Shown one piece after another: positions 18,146 through 27,922 of a stretch of DNA of 64,000 nucleotides (its first letter is position 1; the number at the start of each line of letters is the position of its first letter). The DNA lies in NCBI RefSeq assembly GCF_003797145.1, contig NZ_RKMG01000001.1:62001-126000 (forward strand). The letters run 5' to 3'. The notes under the pieces were generated by a model that was not told the origin of the DNA, did no database searches, and worked only from the letters and a program-made list of their open reading frames with translations. This DNA comes from Aerococcus agrisoli (GTDB lineage: Bacteria; Bacillota; Bacilli; Lactobacillales; Aerococcaceae). The position numbers and the translations under genes are program-made.

Positions 18146-21100
18146 ATGAGACCCTTAGAACTTGAAATCCAGGCGTTTGGCCCATATAAAGAAAAGGTCA
18201 CACTTAATTTCACCGATTTAGTCAATCAACATTTATTTCTAATTACAGGGCCAACAGGTGCAGGTAAGACGACGATTTTTGATGCTATTGTGTATGCCTT
18301 GTATGGTAAAACTTCGGGTTCATCACGAAACGTGAATGAGCTAAAATCACAATTAGCGGATGATGAAACAGTCTCATATGTGTCCTTAGTTTTTGAAATC
18401 CATGGAAAAACTTATACGATTAAACGAATTCCTAAACAACGCCGACCACAAAAACGAGGCAAGAAAATTTCTGAACAAGCGGCAGAAGTGTCACTTGAAG
18501 GGGAAGATTTTGTATATACAAAAACAACCGAAGTTGATACCAAAATCCAAGAAATTCTAGGTTTAACAGTGGATCAATTTCGCCAAATTGTTATGCTACC
18601 TCAAGGTGAATTTAAAAAATTGCTAGAATCAAATTCGGGTGATAAAGAAACTATTTTACGAAGTATTTTTAACACAGGATATATCGAAAAATTTCAAGCA
18701 TCACTGGCAGAAAAGTATAAAGAGGCAGCCCAAGAAGTTGGGGTTTTGAAAAAACAAGTTGATGCGGGTAGTCAGGCTTTCATTCAGTTTGCAGACCCAG
18801 AAGTGACGATTGAGGTAGCCGATGAAACGGTAGCAATGCAAGGTGAAAATGACGATACAGCTGATAGTCAAACGAGCACAAGTCTAACTGAAAAAGAGTG
18901 GGTAGAAAAAGCTGTAACGCTAGGTAACCACTCTGAATTAGCCGCGTGGGCACAAGAAAAATTAGACTTTTTCAATCAAAAGATTGCTACTTTCGATGCT
19001 GAAATTCTTGCGGCTGACAACAAAGGGCGTGCGACAACCGAGAAAATTCAATTATTGGACGCCGCCGAGAACCTGGTTATTCGCAGACAAGCATTAGCAG
19101 AGCGTGAGCCAGCAATTCAAGACTTACGTGTGGCTTATCAAAAATATCGGGAGAGTGCCAATAGCTACCAAGTCCACAAACAAATTTTGAATTACCAAAC
19201 TAGCAAAAATCAAATTGAGCAACAGTTACAAATGTCTAGTGATCAATATACAGAGGTAACGAAGCAAAAAGCAGCAATTGACCAATCTTTTAAAGAGTGG
19301 CAACCCTTTATCGATAAAGTGCCTACACTTCGTCAAGAAATTCAAAATATGGCAGTTGCTAAGAACCAGTGGCAAAGATACCACAATGATGTCACTAACT
19401 TGCAAGCGAAACAAACATTGAATCAAGATCTTATCGCGAAGGAAGGGACCTTAACCCATCAAATCGATACCTATCAAAAAAATGATTTAGCCAATCTCCA
19501 AGCAGACTTAACTGATAAGCAAACTCGTTTGGCACAAGTTAGTGATTTAAGTCCGTTTGAAAAAGACTACTTATCTAAAAAACAAGAAGTTCAAATTATG
19601 GCTGATGAATACGAAAAAATAAAGACCTTGAGGAATGGCATTTTTACGAATTATCAACAAGGGCAAGATGAATATGCTAAATATGTACAAACCTATAATG
19701 ACGGAATGACTTTATCAAAGCAATATAACGATAATATGGCTGGTGAATTGGCTAAGAAATTAGTTGACGGGCAACCTTGTGCTGTATGTGGTAGTGTGCA
19801 TCATCCATCGCCAGCAGTACTTCAGTATGCTGAAGTTACTAAAGAGATGGTGAATGCCAAGATGACTGAGTCACAAAATATGTTTAATCAGTATACTGTT
19901 ACTTTTGAACGAGGCAAGTCACAACAAATGGAGTTGGATCATTTGATTTTTAAATATCTTCAAGAAGCGTCAATGGCTAGCAATATCGATCAGATGAATG
20001 CACAATATCCTGATAACGAATCAAAGGTGAATGCTTTTACATATTTGCAATCCCAATATGGGCAACAGTTATCTGCTGCAGAGAATGTCTATAATGCGAA
20101 AAAGACAGAAAAAACTCAGTTAGAACAAGCTGTAGTATCAGCTCAAGAAGCCCTTAATAAGGCTAATAGCACGCTTCAAAGCATGCAAATTTCTCTATCA
20201 AGTGTGAAGGGACAAATTGCAAGCAACCAACAAAGTATTCAAACAACACAAGCAGAGATTGAACAAACAAAAACACAATTAATTGGCGAATCATTGGAAG
20301 CCTTGACAGCTCAATTTAACAACAAAAATGCTGAATTAACACGTACAACAGATGCAGAGAAAAATTTGACTGCCAGCTTGAACGCGGTAACCAATGAATT
20401 AACCAAATTAGAAGCGCAAATGAATAATTTGCAGGCACAATTGCAACAAACTAACCAACAACTCGCTCAATTAGATGCATCGTTAAAAGAGATGCTTACA
20501 CAAGGTAAATTCAGCCTTGAAGAAGTAATTGCCATCCATGAATCCAACAATAACTGGGGGACGATTGAAGCACAGATTAAACAGTTTGATCAAGATGCCT
20601 ATGTATATCAAAATGAATTCCAGAAAAATGAAACTGCTATGGCCAACGCCTCAATTGACGACACGAAAGAGAATTATCAAGCTTTAGTAGTTGAAATCCA
20701 AGCAAGCTTAGCCCAATTGAGATCTGAAAAAGACACACTCATTGGTATTCGGGCACAACTTTCTCAAAGCTTGCTTCAATTTAATCAGAATTTACAAGCC
20801 TACCAAGATAAAGGTCAACACTATGGTGAATTGGAGCGCTTAAATCAAGTTGCTAATGGTAAAGTGAATGAATATGGCAACATTTCCTTTGAACGCTATA
20901 TTCTAGGTTTGTATTTTGATGAAATCCTATCATTTGCGAATGCCCGTTTGTTAGAAATGACGCAACAACGTTATATTTTCAAACGAAATATCGAAGGTAA
21001 GGGTGGAAATGGCGCGAAGGGACTAGATTTAAATGTCTTTGATTACCAAGCAGGCGCTGAACGAAGTGTACAATCATTATCAGGTGGTGAAAGCTTTAAA

Positions 21101-21376
21101 GCAGCCCTAGCCTTAGCAGTAGGTCTATCCGACGTTATTCAAAATGAAGCGGGTGGAATTGAGATTGGTACCTTATTCGTAGATGAAGGTTTTGGTACGC
21201 TTGACCAAGAGTCATTACAACAAGCAATTGAAACCTTAACCGACTTACAACAAGCTAGTGGTCGTATTATCGGTATTATTTCCCACGTAGAAGAATTAAA
21301 ACAACAAATTCCAGTCCACCTTCAAGTAGATAAGAGCGAACAAGGTGCTACAGCAAAATTCACTGGTCTTATATAA
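18146..21376 (+). CDS. sbcC: SbcC, SMC-like ATPase subunit of SbcCD
   Basis: This Rad50-like protein has 1076 residues. Walker A GPTGAGKTTIFDA is near the N-terminus and QIVMLPQGEFKKLL at 148-161. Two long coiled-coil arms rich in Gln, Ala and Glu flank a zinc hook CAVC at about 545-548. The C-terminal ATPase half has SLSGGESFKAALALA and TLFVDEGFGTLD. It holds DNA ends for SbcD. The ribosome site AAAGGAGG overlaps the end of sbcD. The coiled-coil regions diverge fast in this family, which explains the low-complexity look of the middle. Confidence 0.93.
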   Translation: MRPLELEIQAFGPYKEKVTLNFTDLVNQHLFLITGPTGAGKTTIFDAIVYALYGKTSGSSRNVNELKSQLADDETVSYVSLVFEIHGKTYTIKRIPKQRRPQKRGKKISEQAAEVSLEGEDFVYTKTTEVDTKIQEILGLTVDQFRQIVMLPQGEFKKLLESNSGDKETILRSIFNTGYIEKFQASLAEKYKEAAQEVGVLKKQVDAGSQAFIQFADPEVTIEVADETVAMQGENDDTADSQTSTSLTEKEWVEKAVTLGNHSELAAWAQEKLDFFNQKIATFDAEILAADNKGRATTEKIQLLDAAENLVIRRQALAEREPAIQDLRVAYQKYRESANSYQVHKQILNYQTSKNQIEQQLQMSSDQYTEVTKQKAAIDQSFKEWQPFIDKVPTLRQEIQNMAVAKNQWQRYHNDVTNLQAKQTLNQDLIAKEGTLTHQIDTYQKNDLANLQADLTDKQTRLAQVSDLSPFEKDYLSKKQEVQIMADEYEKIKTLRNGIFTNYQQGQDEYAKYVQTYNDGMTLSKQYNDNMAGELAKKLVDGQPCAVCGSVHHPSPAVLQYAEVTKEMVNAKMTESQNMFNQYTVTFERGKSQQMELDHLIFKYLQEASMASNIDQMNAQYPDNESKVNAFTYLQSQYGQQLSAAENVYNAKKTEKTQLEQAVVSAQEALNKANSTLQSMQISLSSVKGQIASNQQSIQTTQAEIEQTKTQLIGESLEALTAQFNNKNAELTRTTDAEKNLTASLNAVTNELTKLEAQMNNLQAQLQQTNQQLAQLDASLKEMLTQGKFSLEEVIAIHESNNNWGTIEAQIKQFDQDAYVYQNEFQKNETAMANASIDDTKENYQALVVEIQASLAQLRSEKDTLIGIRAQLSQSLLQFNQNLQAYQDKGQHYGELERLNQVANGKVNEYGNISFERYILGLYFDEILSFANARLLEMTQQRYIFKRNIEGKGGNGAKGLDLNVFDYQAGAERSVQSLSGGESFKAALALAVGLSDVIQNEAGGIEIGTLFVDEGFGTLDQESLQQAIETLTDLQQASGRIIGIISHVEELKQQIPVHLQVDKSEQGATAKFTGLI

Positions 21377-21491
21377 AACTGCCAAAAATAAGTAAATGCG
21401 AAATTAGGGCTATAGACCTATGACAAGTACTCCGCAAAATTGCACAATATAGCTATCAAGGGAAGTACAAAACAACTAGGAGGTTGTCATT

Positions 21492-22967
21492 ATGTCAAAC
21501 GATAAAGAACGCATTTTAAAACTTGTAAAAGACGGCATGTTAACCAATGAAGAAGCAATTATCTTATTAGAAAACAGAGCAAATCAAAAAACTGAAACAA
21601 CAAAAACTGAAAAAACGGTGGCAGATCAAGAAGTAGAAAAAGATGTCTTAGATGATTTCTACGCTGAATGGTCAGCAGATAAGGAAGCAAGTAAACCTGA
21701 CTACAGCGGACGTGACCAAAAAGTTGCAATCCAAAAAGAGTTAGAATCAAATCTTGCTGCTAAATTGACTGAACGTAATCAACTTGAAAATAGTGTTGAA
21801 AAAACACAAGGTACCAATATTCAAATTGATCGTTTAACTGAAGAAATTAATCAGTTATCTGAGCAAATTGAACAAGTGAAAGCTGATATCGCAAAAATCG
21901 ATATAGAAAATCCTAAAGTTGCCACTGATTCTGCAGATACAACTGAAGAGGCAACTAATGAAACTGAAGAAACAACAACTTCTCGAAATACAAATGATTA
22001 TGACTACAAAGATATTGTGAGTGATTTATTTAATAAAACACGTACGGTTATCGACCAAGTGCAAGACAAATTCAGTAAAACTGTGAAGTTTGAAAAAACT
22101 AGTGGCGGTATTCCAGTACCTAAATTAATCACACATGCTTTTGAAGCAGCTTATGATTTTGAGGCTCCTTTATCAATGGTCGATATTCAAATTGCCAACG
22201 GTAATGTTACTTTAGAAGGTTGGGATCAACCAACAAGTAAAATGACTGTTACTGGTAAATTGTACGGTGATTTTGAAGAAGCAGATGCTAAAACAGCATT
22301 TGAAAATCGCGTAAACTTGAATTTTGTGGAAGGTGCTTTAACCTTAAACATGATTTCTCGTTTTATCCAATCAGATATTCTATTACAAGTACCAAATGAA
22401 CGTCTAGATTATTTAAAACTTAGAACGATTTCAGGTCCGGTAAATGTAACAAATGTAGATACCAATGATGTTTATATCCAAACTGTGGACGGCCAAATTC
22501 AATTAACAGATTTCACCGCTTCAATGATTGAAGTGGATACGAAAAATGGTCAAGTCTTATTAGGCAACGTGAATGCCTTAGACTTAGTAGCCAAATCACT
22601 GAATGGTAATCAACGTCTAAAAGGACATGTTGAAAATGTATTAATGAATACCTTAAATGGTGATATTATCGTAACCATGTTTGAAACCCCATTAGTTCGG
22701 GCACAAGTCGACACGAAAAACGGTAATATTAAATTCAATATGCCAGCAGCAACAGCTGTTGACGGCATTGCGCAAACTATGCAAGGCGAAATCATGTTCC
22801 GCAGTGATCATTTCAAGAGTCAAACACAAACTAATGAACAATGGAGCAAAGAAAAAGCCTTCTATCATGAAGTTGCTGGTGAAAAACCATATCGAGTGAA
22901 TCTTAAAACGTTACATGGTAATATTCAGGTGAAAGATGATGCAGATATTCGTAAAGGAGATGCATAA
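21492..22967 (+). CDS. DUF4097 family protein, YvlB-like
   Basis: The protein has 491 residues. The N-terminus (KERILKLVKDGMLTNEEAIILLE) is the short helical domain found at the start of YvlB-type proteins. A Glu/Thr-rich coiled-coil linker (about 75-160) follows. The C-terminal half is a repetitive beta structure (DVYIQTVDGQIQLTDF, IEVDTKNGQVLLG, LNGNQRLKGHVENVLMNTLNG) as in DUF4097/LiaG-like beta-helix proteins. There is no signal peptide or membrane helix. It heads a four-gene cluster with two PspC-like and one YvlD-like membrane protein, as in Bacillus yvlABCD next to hprK, which is linked to envelope stress. Its biochemical role is unknown. Confidence 0.8.
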   Translation: MSNDKERILKLVKDGMLTNEEAIILLENRANQKTETTKTEKTVADQEVEKDVLDDFYAEWSADKEASKPDYSGRDQKVAIQKELESNLAAKLTERNQLENSVEKTQGTNIQIDRLTEEINQLSEQIEQVKADIAKIDIENPKVATDSADTTEEATNETEETTTSRNTNDYDYKDIVSDLFNKTRTVIDQVQDKFSKTVKFEKTSGGIPVPKLITHAFEAAYDFEAPLSMVDIQIANGNVTLEGWDQPTSKMTVTGKLYGDFEEADAKTAFENRVNLNFVEGALTLNMISRFIQSDILLQVPNERLDYLKLRTISGPVNVTNVDTNDVYIQTVDGQIQLTDFTASMIEVDTKNGQVLLGNVNALDLVAKSLNGNQRLKGHVENVLMNTLNGDIIVTMFETPLVRAQVDTKNGNIKFNMPAATAVDGIAQTMQGEIMFRSDHFKSQTQTNEQWSKEKAFYHEVAGEKPYRVNLKTLHGNIQVKDDADIRKGDA

Positions 22968-22969
22968 TC

Positions 22970-23152
22970 ATGACAGGGAAACTAAAAAAATCAGTCAATG
23001 ACAAGTGGTTATTTGGTGTTTGTGGTGGTATAGGTGAGTATTTTAATGTATCAGGTAATTTAGTCCGAATTATTGCGGTACTAATTAGCTTGACCCAGTT
23101 CCCAGTGTTCATTTTGTATATTATTTTGGCATTGATAATGCCATCGAAATAG
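22970..23152 (+). CDS. Small PspC-domain membrane protein (first copy)
   Basis: This 60-residue protein is essentially one PspC domain: a short polar N-terminus, KWLFGVCGGIGEYFNVSGNLVRI, then a hydrophobic helix and the ending YIILALIMPSK. PspC proteins are linked to phage-shock and envelope-stress responses. The ATG lies two bases after the YvlB-like gene, with AAAGGAG as ribosome site. It is a shorter paralogue of the next gene. Confidence 0.85.
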   Translation: MTGKLKKSVNDKWLFGVCGGIGEYFNVSGNLVRIIAVLISLTQFPVFILYIILALIMPSK

Positions 23153-23164
23153 GAGGAGATTGAC

Positions 23165-23479
23165 ATGGCAAAAACATTGACGAAATCTAACAGCAATATC
23201 ATGGTTGATGGTGTGTGTGCAGGGATTGCAGAATATTTTGATATTGATCCAACGATTATCCGCGTACTTTTTGTAGTTATTAGTATTTCTGGCGGTGCAG
23301 GTATTTTGGCTTACATTATTCTGGCCTTGATTATGCCACGCGCTAGCGCTAACCGTAATGACGGTGGTCCACGTGTACGTGAAACCAAACCGTTTGATGA
23401 TTCAGAGGATATCAATTATAATAAAAAAACTAAAACAAATGATACTCCGAATGAGGAAGAAAGTTGGCGTGATTTTTAA
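23165..23479 (+). CDS. PspC-domain membrane protein with cytoplasmic tail (second copy)
   Basis: The protein has 104 residues. The first ~60 are a PspC domain (NIMVDGVCAGIAEYFDIDPTIIRVL, then a membrane helix ending YIILALIMPR) clearly related to the gene just upstream. The rest is a charged, probably disordered tail (NEEESWRDF at the end). The two copies are probably a tandem duplication in which only the second has a tail. AGGAGGAG precedes the ATG. It likely acts at the membrane with YvlB- and YvlD-like partners. Confidence 0.85.
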   Translation: MAKTLTKSNSNIMVDGVCAGIAEYFDIDPTIIRVLFVVISISGGAGILAYIILALIMPRASANRNDGGPRVRETKPFDDSEDINYNKKTKTNDTPNEEESWRDF

Positions 23480-23481
23480 TT

Positions 23482-23829
23482 ATGAGACGTTTTATATTAG
23501 CAACACTGATTGATGCGTTAGGATTGATGGCAATTTCTTGGTTGTTGGCACCGAATGTTTACGTTGCTGATTTCTGGTCAGCAATCTTGGTAGCTATCGT
23601 ATTGAGTATTGTTAATTCAACAATTCGTCCAATCGTAAATCTATTAGCATTACCGTTAAACATTATTACTTTCGGTCTATTCCGTTTAGTCGTAAATGGG
23701 TTAATGTTTATCATTGTAGGTCTGTTCTTCCCAACATCCTTTGTCTTTAGCAGTTTCATCTATGCCATTATCGCGGCATTTCTGTTTGGGATGTACCACT
23801 GGTTCTTTGAACAGTTTATGAAAGATTAA
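23482..23829 (+). CDS. YvlD-like membrane protein (phage holin family 4 fold)
   Basis: The protein has 115 residues and four predicted membrane helices. The motif IVNSTIRPIVNLLALPLNIITFGLF (split here around the Pro residues) is the hallmark of the YvlD/holin-4 family. It starts two bases after the PspC gene and has only a weak, distant ribosome site, so translation is probably coupled. Despite the name, nothing phage-like is nearby; it belongs to the envelope-stress cluster. Confidence 0.85.
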   Translation: MRRFILATLIDALGLMAISWLLAPNVYVADFWSAILVAIVLSIVNSTIRPIVNLLALPLNIITFGLFRLVVNGLMFIIVGLFFPTSFVFSSFIYAIIAAFLFGMYHWFFEQFMKD

Positions 23830-23850
23830 GTAAATCAAATCAATATATGT

Positions 23851-23885
23851 AAGGTTGAAGTAGTTAAAATACTTCAACCTTTTTC
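23851..23885 (+). terminator. Terminator after the yvl-like cluster
   Basis: A 12-bp perfect stem AAGGTTGAAGTA / TACTTCAACCTT is followed by a T-rich run. It separates this cluster from hprK. Confidence 0.92.
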
Positions 23886-23962
23886 TTTTGCGGGCAATTA
23901 TTTTTATAAAGATTGTTTTTCGCAATATTTTAAACAATCCAACTGCCCATATGTATTGAATA

Positions 23963-23971
23963 TGGTAAAAT
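23963..23971 (+). promoter_or_regulatory. Extended -10 element before hprK
   Basis: TGG-TAAAAT without a recognisable -35. The same TGG-TAAAAT element occurs before trxB. Confidence 0.45.
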
Positions 23972-24005
23972 GGTTACAAAGTGACGTGAAGAAAGGAACT
24001 CGAGT

Positions 24006-24932
24006 ATGACAAAGGTAACCGTAAAAGACCTTGTAGACCAATTTGATTTTAAAATCGTTTCTGGTGACGAGTATTTAGATAGAGAAATTATCACTAGTGA
24101 TATTTCCAGACCAGGTTTGGAGATTACTGGGTATTTTAACTACTATCCATCAGAACGTGTCCAACTATTTGGCCGAGCAGAATTCACTTATTTAAGCAAG
24201 ATGACAAGTGATGAACGATTATTGATTATGCGCCGTTTAGCGCGCGATGACACACCACTATTTATTTTTTCAAGAGGGCAAGAGCCTGAATATGAGGTCT
24301 TACAAGCGGCAGCTGAAAATCATATTCCTGTCCTAAGTTCCACAACTACCACGACGCGTTTATCTAGTAATTTAACAGAATTCCTTCATTCCTTGTTAGC
24401 GGAACGTATTTCTAAACACGGTGTATTCATTGATGTTTATGGGTTGGGAATCTTAATTACAGGACATTCTGGTGTTGGTAAATCAGAAACAGCTTTGGAA
24501 TTAGTCAAAGGTGGTCACCGTTTAGTAGCGGATGACCGTGTGGATTTCTATCAACGTGATGATACAACCATCATGGGTGAGGCACCGGAGATTTTACGTA
24601 ATGTGATGGAAGTACGAGGGCTTGGCATTATTGATGTGATGACCTTGTATGGTGCAGGTGCTGTGCGTAAAGAACAACAGCTGAACTTGATTATTGACTT
24701 ACGTGAATTGAAGAAAGATTCTACTTTTGACCGTTTAGGAACGGCCGAAGAACGTGAGCGCATTTTGGATGTGGATATTCCGAAAATCGCGATTCCAGTC
24801 CAAACTGGACGGAATATTTCTAGCATTATTGAAGTTGCAGCGATTAATTTCAGAGCGAAATCGATGGGATTTGATGCAGCGAAGATGTTTGACGAGCGCT
24901 TAACGAGACTGATTAATAACAACACGAATTAG
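24006..24932 (+). CDS. hprK: HPr kinase/phosphorylase
   Basis: HprK phosphorylates Ser46 of HPr and reverses this, the central switch of carbon catabolite repression in Firmicutes. It has 308 residues: an N-terminal regulatory domain (1-~130), then Walker A GHSGVGKSE from about residue 153, the ADDRVDF segment, and the HprK signature EVRGLGIIDV followed by GAGAVR. The ATG at 24006 has AAGGAAC upstream. lgt, gpsA and galU follow with short gaps, the order known from Bacillus and other Firmicutes. Confidence 0.96.
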   Translation: MTKVTVKDLVDQFDFKIVSGDEYLDREIITSDISRPGLEITGYFNYYPSERVQLFGRAEFTYLSKMTSDERLLIMRRLARDDTPLFIFSRGQEPEYEVLQAAAENHIPVLSSTTTTTRLSSNLTEFLHSLLAERISKHGVFIDVYGLGILITGHSGVGKSETALELVKGGHRLVADDRVDFYQRDDTTIMGEAPEILRNVMEVRGLGIIDVMTLYGAGAVRKEQQLNLIIDLRELKKDSTFDRLGTAEERERILDVDIPKIAIPVQTGRNISSIIEVAAINFRAKSMGFDAAKMFDERLTRLINNNTN

Positions 24933-24947
24933 AGGAGAAATAAATTG

Positions 24948-25808
24948 ATGATGAATATTGCTGCAATCGATCCAGTGGCCTTTAGTATATTTGGTTGGCC
25001 CATTCGCTGGTACGGTATTTTTATTGGCGCTGCCATTTTAATCGCCTTAACCTTAGCGTCTAGAGATTTCCGCCGTAAGGGTTGGGATGAAGAATTTATC
25101 TTAGATGCAGCGATGTGGTCAATCTTGATTGGTTTTGTTGGTGCGCGTATTTATTACGTACTATTTGAACTAGATTATTATTTACAAAATCCAGGTGAAA
25201 TTTTACAAATATGGAACGGTGGTATTGCTATCTATGGTGGTGTGATCGCCGGTGGTTTAACGCTTTACTATTACTCTAAGGCGAAAAAAATGGATCCACT
25301 TTTTGTGATGGATACTGTTGCACCCTACCTATTATTGGCCCAAGGTATTGGCCGTTGGGGAAATTTCGTTAACCAAGAGGCGCATGGTGGTGAAGTGACG
25401 GAATCATTTTTACGCGACACCTTACATTTACCAAACTTTATTGTTGAGGGTATGAATATTGATGGTGTTTACTATCAACCGACTTTCCTATATGAATCTG
25501 TATGGAACTTCATTGGGGTAGCCATTATTCTATTCCTACGTTCTCGTAAAGAGACATTGCGTATTGGTGAAACCACCTTGTTATACCTTATTTGGTACTC
25601 ATTCGGTCGTTTCTTCATCGAGGGATTACGTACCGATTCGTTAATGTTTGGCCCATTCCGTGTGAGCCAAGTGTTAGCCGGCCTATTATTTATCGCAGGT
25701 ATTTTCATTTTTATGTCACGTCGATTAAACGACAAACATTATGATTACTATAGTGAACACAATGGACCAGCTTACAAAGCAAATGCTGGTAAATCAGATA
25801 AAGCATAA
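24948..25808 (+). CDS. lgt: Prolipoprotein diacylglyceryl transferase
   Basis: Lgt attaches diacylglycerol to the lipobox cysteine of lipoprotein precursors in the membrane; clients here include PstS, the three amino-acid-binding proteins and CamS. It has 286 residues and seven expected membrane helices, with the family signature GRWGNFVNQEAHGG near the middle and the conserved Arg of YSFGRFFIEGLR. There are three possible starts in a row (TTG 24945, ATG 24948, ATG 24951); the ribosome site GAGGAG is 10 nt before 24948. I chose the first ATG, with an uncertainty of one codon. Confidence 0.95.
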   Translation: MMNIAAIDPVAFSIFGWPIRWYGIFIGAAILIALTLASRDFRRKGWDEEFILDAAMWSILIGFVGARIYYVLFELDYYLQNPGEILQIWNGGIAIYGGVIAGGLTLYYYSKAKKMDPLFVMDTVAPYLLLAQGIGRWGNFVNQEAHGGEVTESFLRDTLHLPNFIVEGMNIDGVYYQPTFLYESVWNFIGVAIILFLRSRKETLRIGETTLLYLIWYSFGRFFIEGLRTDSLMFGPFRVSQVLAGLLFIAGIFIFMSRRLNDKHYDYYSEHNGPAYKANAGKSDKA

Positions 25809-25820
25809 AGGAGCGGTTGC

Positions 25821-26873
25821 ATGACAGCCAGAAAAATTGCGGTACTCGGTGCAGGTTCATGGGGTACAGCCTTGGCAATGGTCTTAGCAGAGAATGGCCA
25901 CGATGTTCGTTTGTGGACACATCACCAAGATCAAGCCGATGAAATGATAGCTACAGGCAAAAATGCTCGCTATCTTCCAGATTTACAATTACCTAAAAAT
26001 ATCAGTATCACAAGTGATTTAGCACTGGCGCTTGAGGGTGCAGAACTGATTAACTTCGTGGTACCGACAAAAGCAATGAGACAAGTGGCATCGCAAGTTC
26101 TTGCTGTTTTCCAAGAAGCAGGCGTTACAAACTTACCAATTTTGATGCATGCATCAAAAGGGCTTGAACAAGGAAGCCATTTACGCATCTCCCAAATTTT
26201 AGAAGATGTTTTTTCACCTTTAGGGGAAGCAAAAGTTGTTGTTTTATCAGGCCCAAGTCACGCTGAGGAAGTAGCCCAACATGATATCACAGCTATTACA
26301 GCTGCAGGGACAGACCAAGTAGCATGTGATTTCGTCCAAGAAGTGTTTATGAATGATTACTTCCGTGTCTATACCAATCCTGATATTATTGGGGTAGAAC
26401 TTGGTGGCTCGTTGAAAAATATTATTGCCCTTGGTGCAGGTGCACTTGTTGGTGCAGGTTTTGGGGATAATGCCAAGGCTGCACTTTTAACCAGAGGTCT
26501 CGCTGAAATTACGCGACTAGGTGTAACAATGGGCGCTAATCCATTGACCTTTATGGGCTTATCTGGTGTGGGCGACTTAGTGGTTACCGCAACAAGTGTT
26601 CATTCGAGAAACTGGCGTGCTGGTCAACAAATTGGTCAAGGCCAGTCTGTTGAAGAAGTGGAAGCACATATGGGTATGGTAGTAGAAGGTTTAGCAACTG
26701 CTGTGTCGGCCTACGAACTTGCTCAAGAAAAAGGCGTAGAAATGCCGATTACCCAAGCCATTTACTTGGTCATTAAAGAAGGTTTAAGCATTAAAGAAGT
26801 AGTAACAGCCTTGATGACCCGTGAACGCAAGGGTGAATTACAATTCGAAGATAATTTAGCTGATTTATTCTAA
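25821..26873 (+). CDS. gpsA: Glycerol-3-phosphate dehydrogenase [NAD(P)+]
   Basis: GpsA makes sn-glycerol-3-phosphate from dihydroxyacetone phosphate for phospholipid synthesis. It has 350 residues: the Rossmann motif VLGAGSWGTALA at the N-terminus, NFVVPTKAMR, then VLSGPSHAEE, and the catalytic Lys of GGSLKNIIALGAG, plus SRNWRAGQQIGQG. AAAGGAG precedes the ATG, 12 bases after lgt. It fits a membrane-lipid operon, with lgt using phosphatidylglycerol as donor. Confidence 0.96.
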   Translation: MTARKIAVLGAGSWGTALAMVLAENGHDVRLWTHHQDQADEMIATGKNARYLPDLQLPKNISITSDLALALEGAELINFVVPTKAMRQVASQVLAVFQEAGVTNLPILMHASKGLEQGSHLRISQILEDVFSPLGEAKVVVLSGPSHAEEVAQHDITAITAAGTDQVACDFVQEVFMNDYFRVYTNPDIIGVELGGSLKNIIALGAGALVGAGFGDNAKAALLTRGLAEITRLGVTMGANPLTFMGLSGVGDLVVTATSVHSRNWRAGQQIGQGQSVEEVEAHMGMVVEGLATAVSAYELAQEKGVEMPITQAIYLVIKEGLSIKEVVTALMTRERKGELQFEDNLADLF

Positions 26874-26918
26874 AATCACTCGCCTAGTGCGATACATATA
26901 AAATTGGAGGATGTAAAT

Positions 26919-27791
26919 ATGACAAAAGTACGTAAAGCGATTATCCCGGCAGCGGGTCTTGGTACACGATTCTTACCTGCAACAAAAGCAATGGCTAAAG
27001 AAATGTTGCCAATTGTGGACAAACCAACGATTCAATTTATCGTGGAAGAAGCAATTGCTTCAGGTATTGAAGATATTTTAATTATTACTGGTAAAAGCAA
27101 ACGTCCAATTGAAGACCACTTTGACTCAAACGTAGAATTAGAATCAAACTTAGCAGACAAGGGTCGTGATGATTTACTAGAAATCATTGGCGAAACTGTT
27201 GGTTTGAACCTATTCTTTAAACGTCAATCTTATCCAAAAGGGTTAGGGGATGCAGTATTACAAGCCAAAGCGTTCGTTGGGGATGAACCATTTGTTGTTA
27301 TGCTTGGTGATGACTTGATGGTGGACGAAGTACCTTTAACAAAACAATTAATTGATGCGTATGAATTAACACATGCATCTAATATTGCCGTAATGCCTGT
27401 ACCACATGAAGATACAGACAAATATGGTGTGATTGATCCAGAAGCACAATTTAACGAAACTATTTATAATGTGCGTCAATTTGTGGAAAAACCAAAACCA
27501 GAAGATGCCCCATCTAACTTAGCGATTATCGGTCGCTACTTATTAACACCTGAAATCTTCGAATTGTTAGAAACACAAGAAGAAGGTGCGGGTAATGAAA
27601 TCCAATTAACAGATGCCATTGACCGTTTGAACAAAACGCAACGTGTATTTGCTTATGAATTTAAGGGACGTCGTTACGATGTTGGGAACAAATTAGGATA
27701 CATGCAAACAAGTATTGAATACGGCTTGCAACACCCTGGTGTTAAAGATGGCTTGAAAGATTACTTGTTGTCAATTGAAGACCAACTGTAA
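26919..27791 (+). CDS. galU: UTP-glucose-1-phosphate uridylyltransferase
   Basis: GalU makes UDP-glucose for glycolipids, teichoic acid decoration and polysaccharides. It has 290 residues: nucleotidyltransferase motif [20 protein letters not shown], then [21 protein letters not shown], and [19 protein letters not shown]. The ATG at 26919 has GGAGG 8 nt upstream; the in-frame TTG at 26904 overlaps that site and is rejected. It closes the hprK-lgt-gpsA-galU run. It makes functional sense with the phosphoglucomutase encoded at 29 kb, which supplies glucose-1-phosphate. Confidence 0.95.
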   Translation: MTKVRKAIIPAAGLGTRFLPATKAMAKEMLPIVDKPTIQFIVEEAIASGIEDILIITGKSKRPIEDHFDSNVELESNLADKGRDDLLEIIGETVGLNLFFKRQSYPKGLGDAVLQAKAFVGDEPFVVMLGDDLMVDEVPLTKQLIDAYELTHASNIAVMPVPHEDTDKYGVIDPEAQFNETIYNVRQFVEKPKPEDAPSNLAIIGRYLLTPEIFELLETQEEGAGNEIQLTDAIDRLNKTQRVFAYEFKGRRYDVGNKLGYMQTSIEYGLQHPGVKDGLKDYLLSIEDQL

Positions 27792-27816
27792 GCTTTTTGG
27801 ACAAAATAAATGATTG

Positions 27817-27857
27817 GAAAGATTGTGGCTTGCTTGAGCGAGTTACAATCTTTTTCG
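27817..27857 (+). terminator. Terminator after galU
   Basis: AAAGATTGT (27818-27826) pairs with ACAATCTTT (27845-27853) around an inner GCT/AGC helix and is followed by a short T-run. An extended -10 (TGG-TAAAAT, 27867-27875) for trxB starts just downstream. Confidence 0.8.
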
Positions 27858-27922
27858 CTTCAAACATGGTAAAATAGAAATTGAACGATATATAAAATGA
27901 AAAGAGAAAGGATGTGTACATT

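Noticed and set aside
23482..23829. Prophage holin
   Set aside because: The fold family name is misleading; the gene sits in the conserved yvl-like cluster next to hprK, and there are no phage genes nearby.
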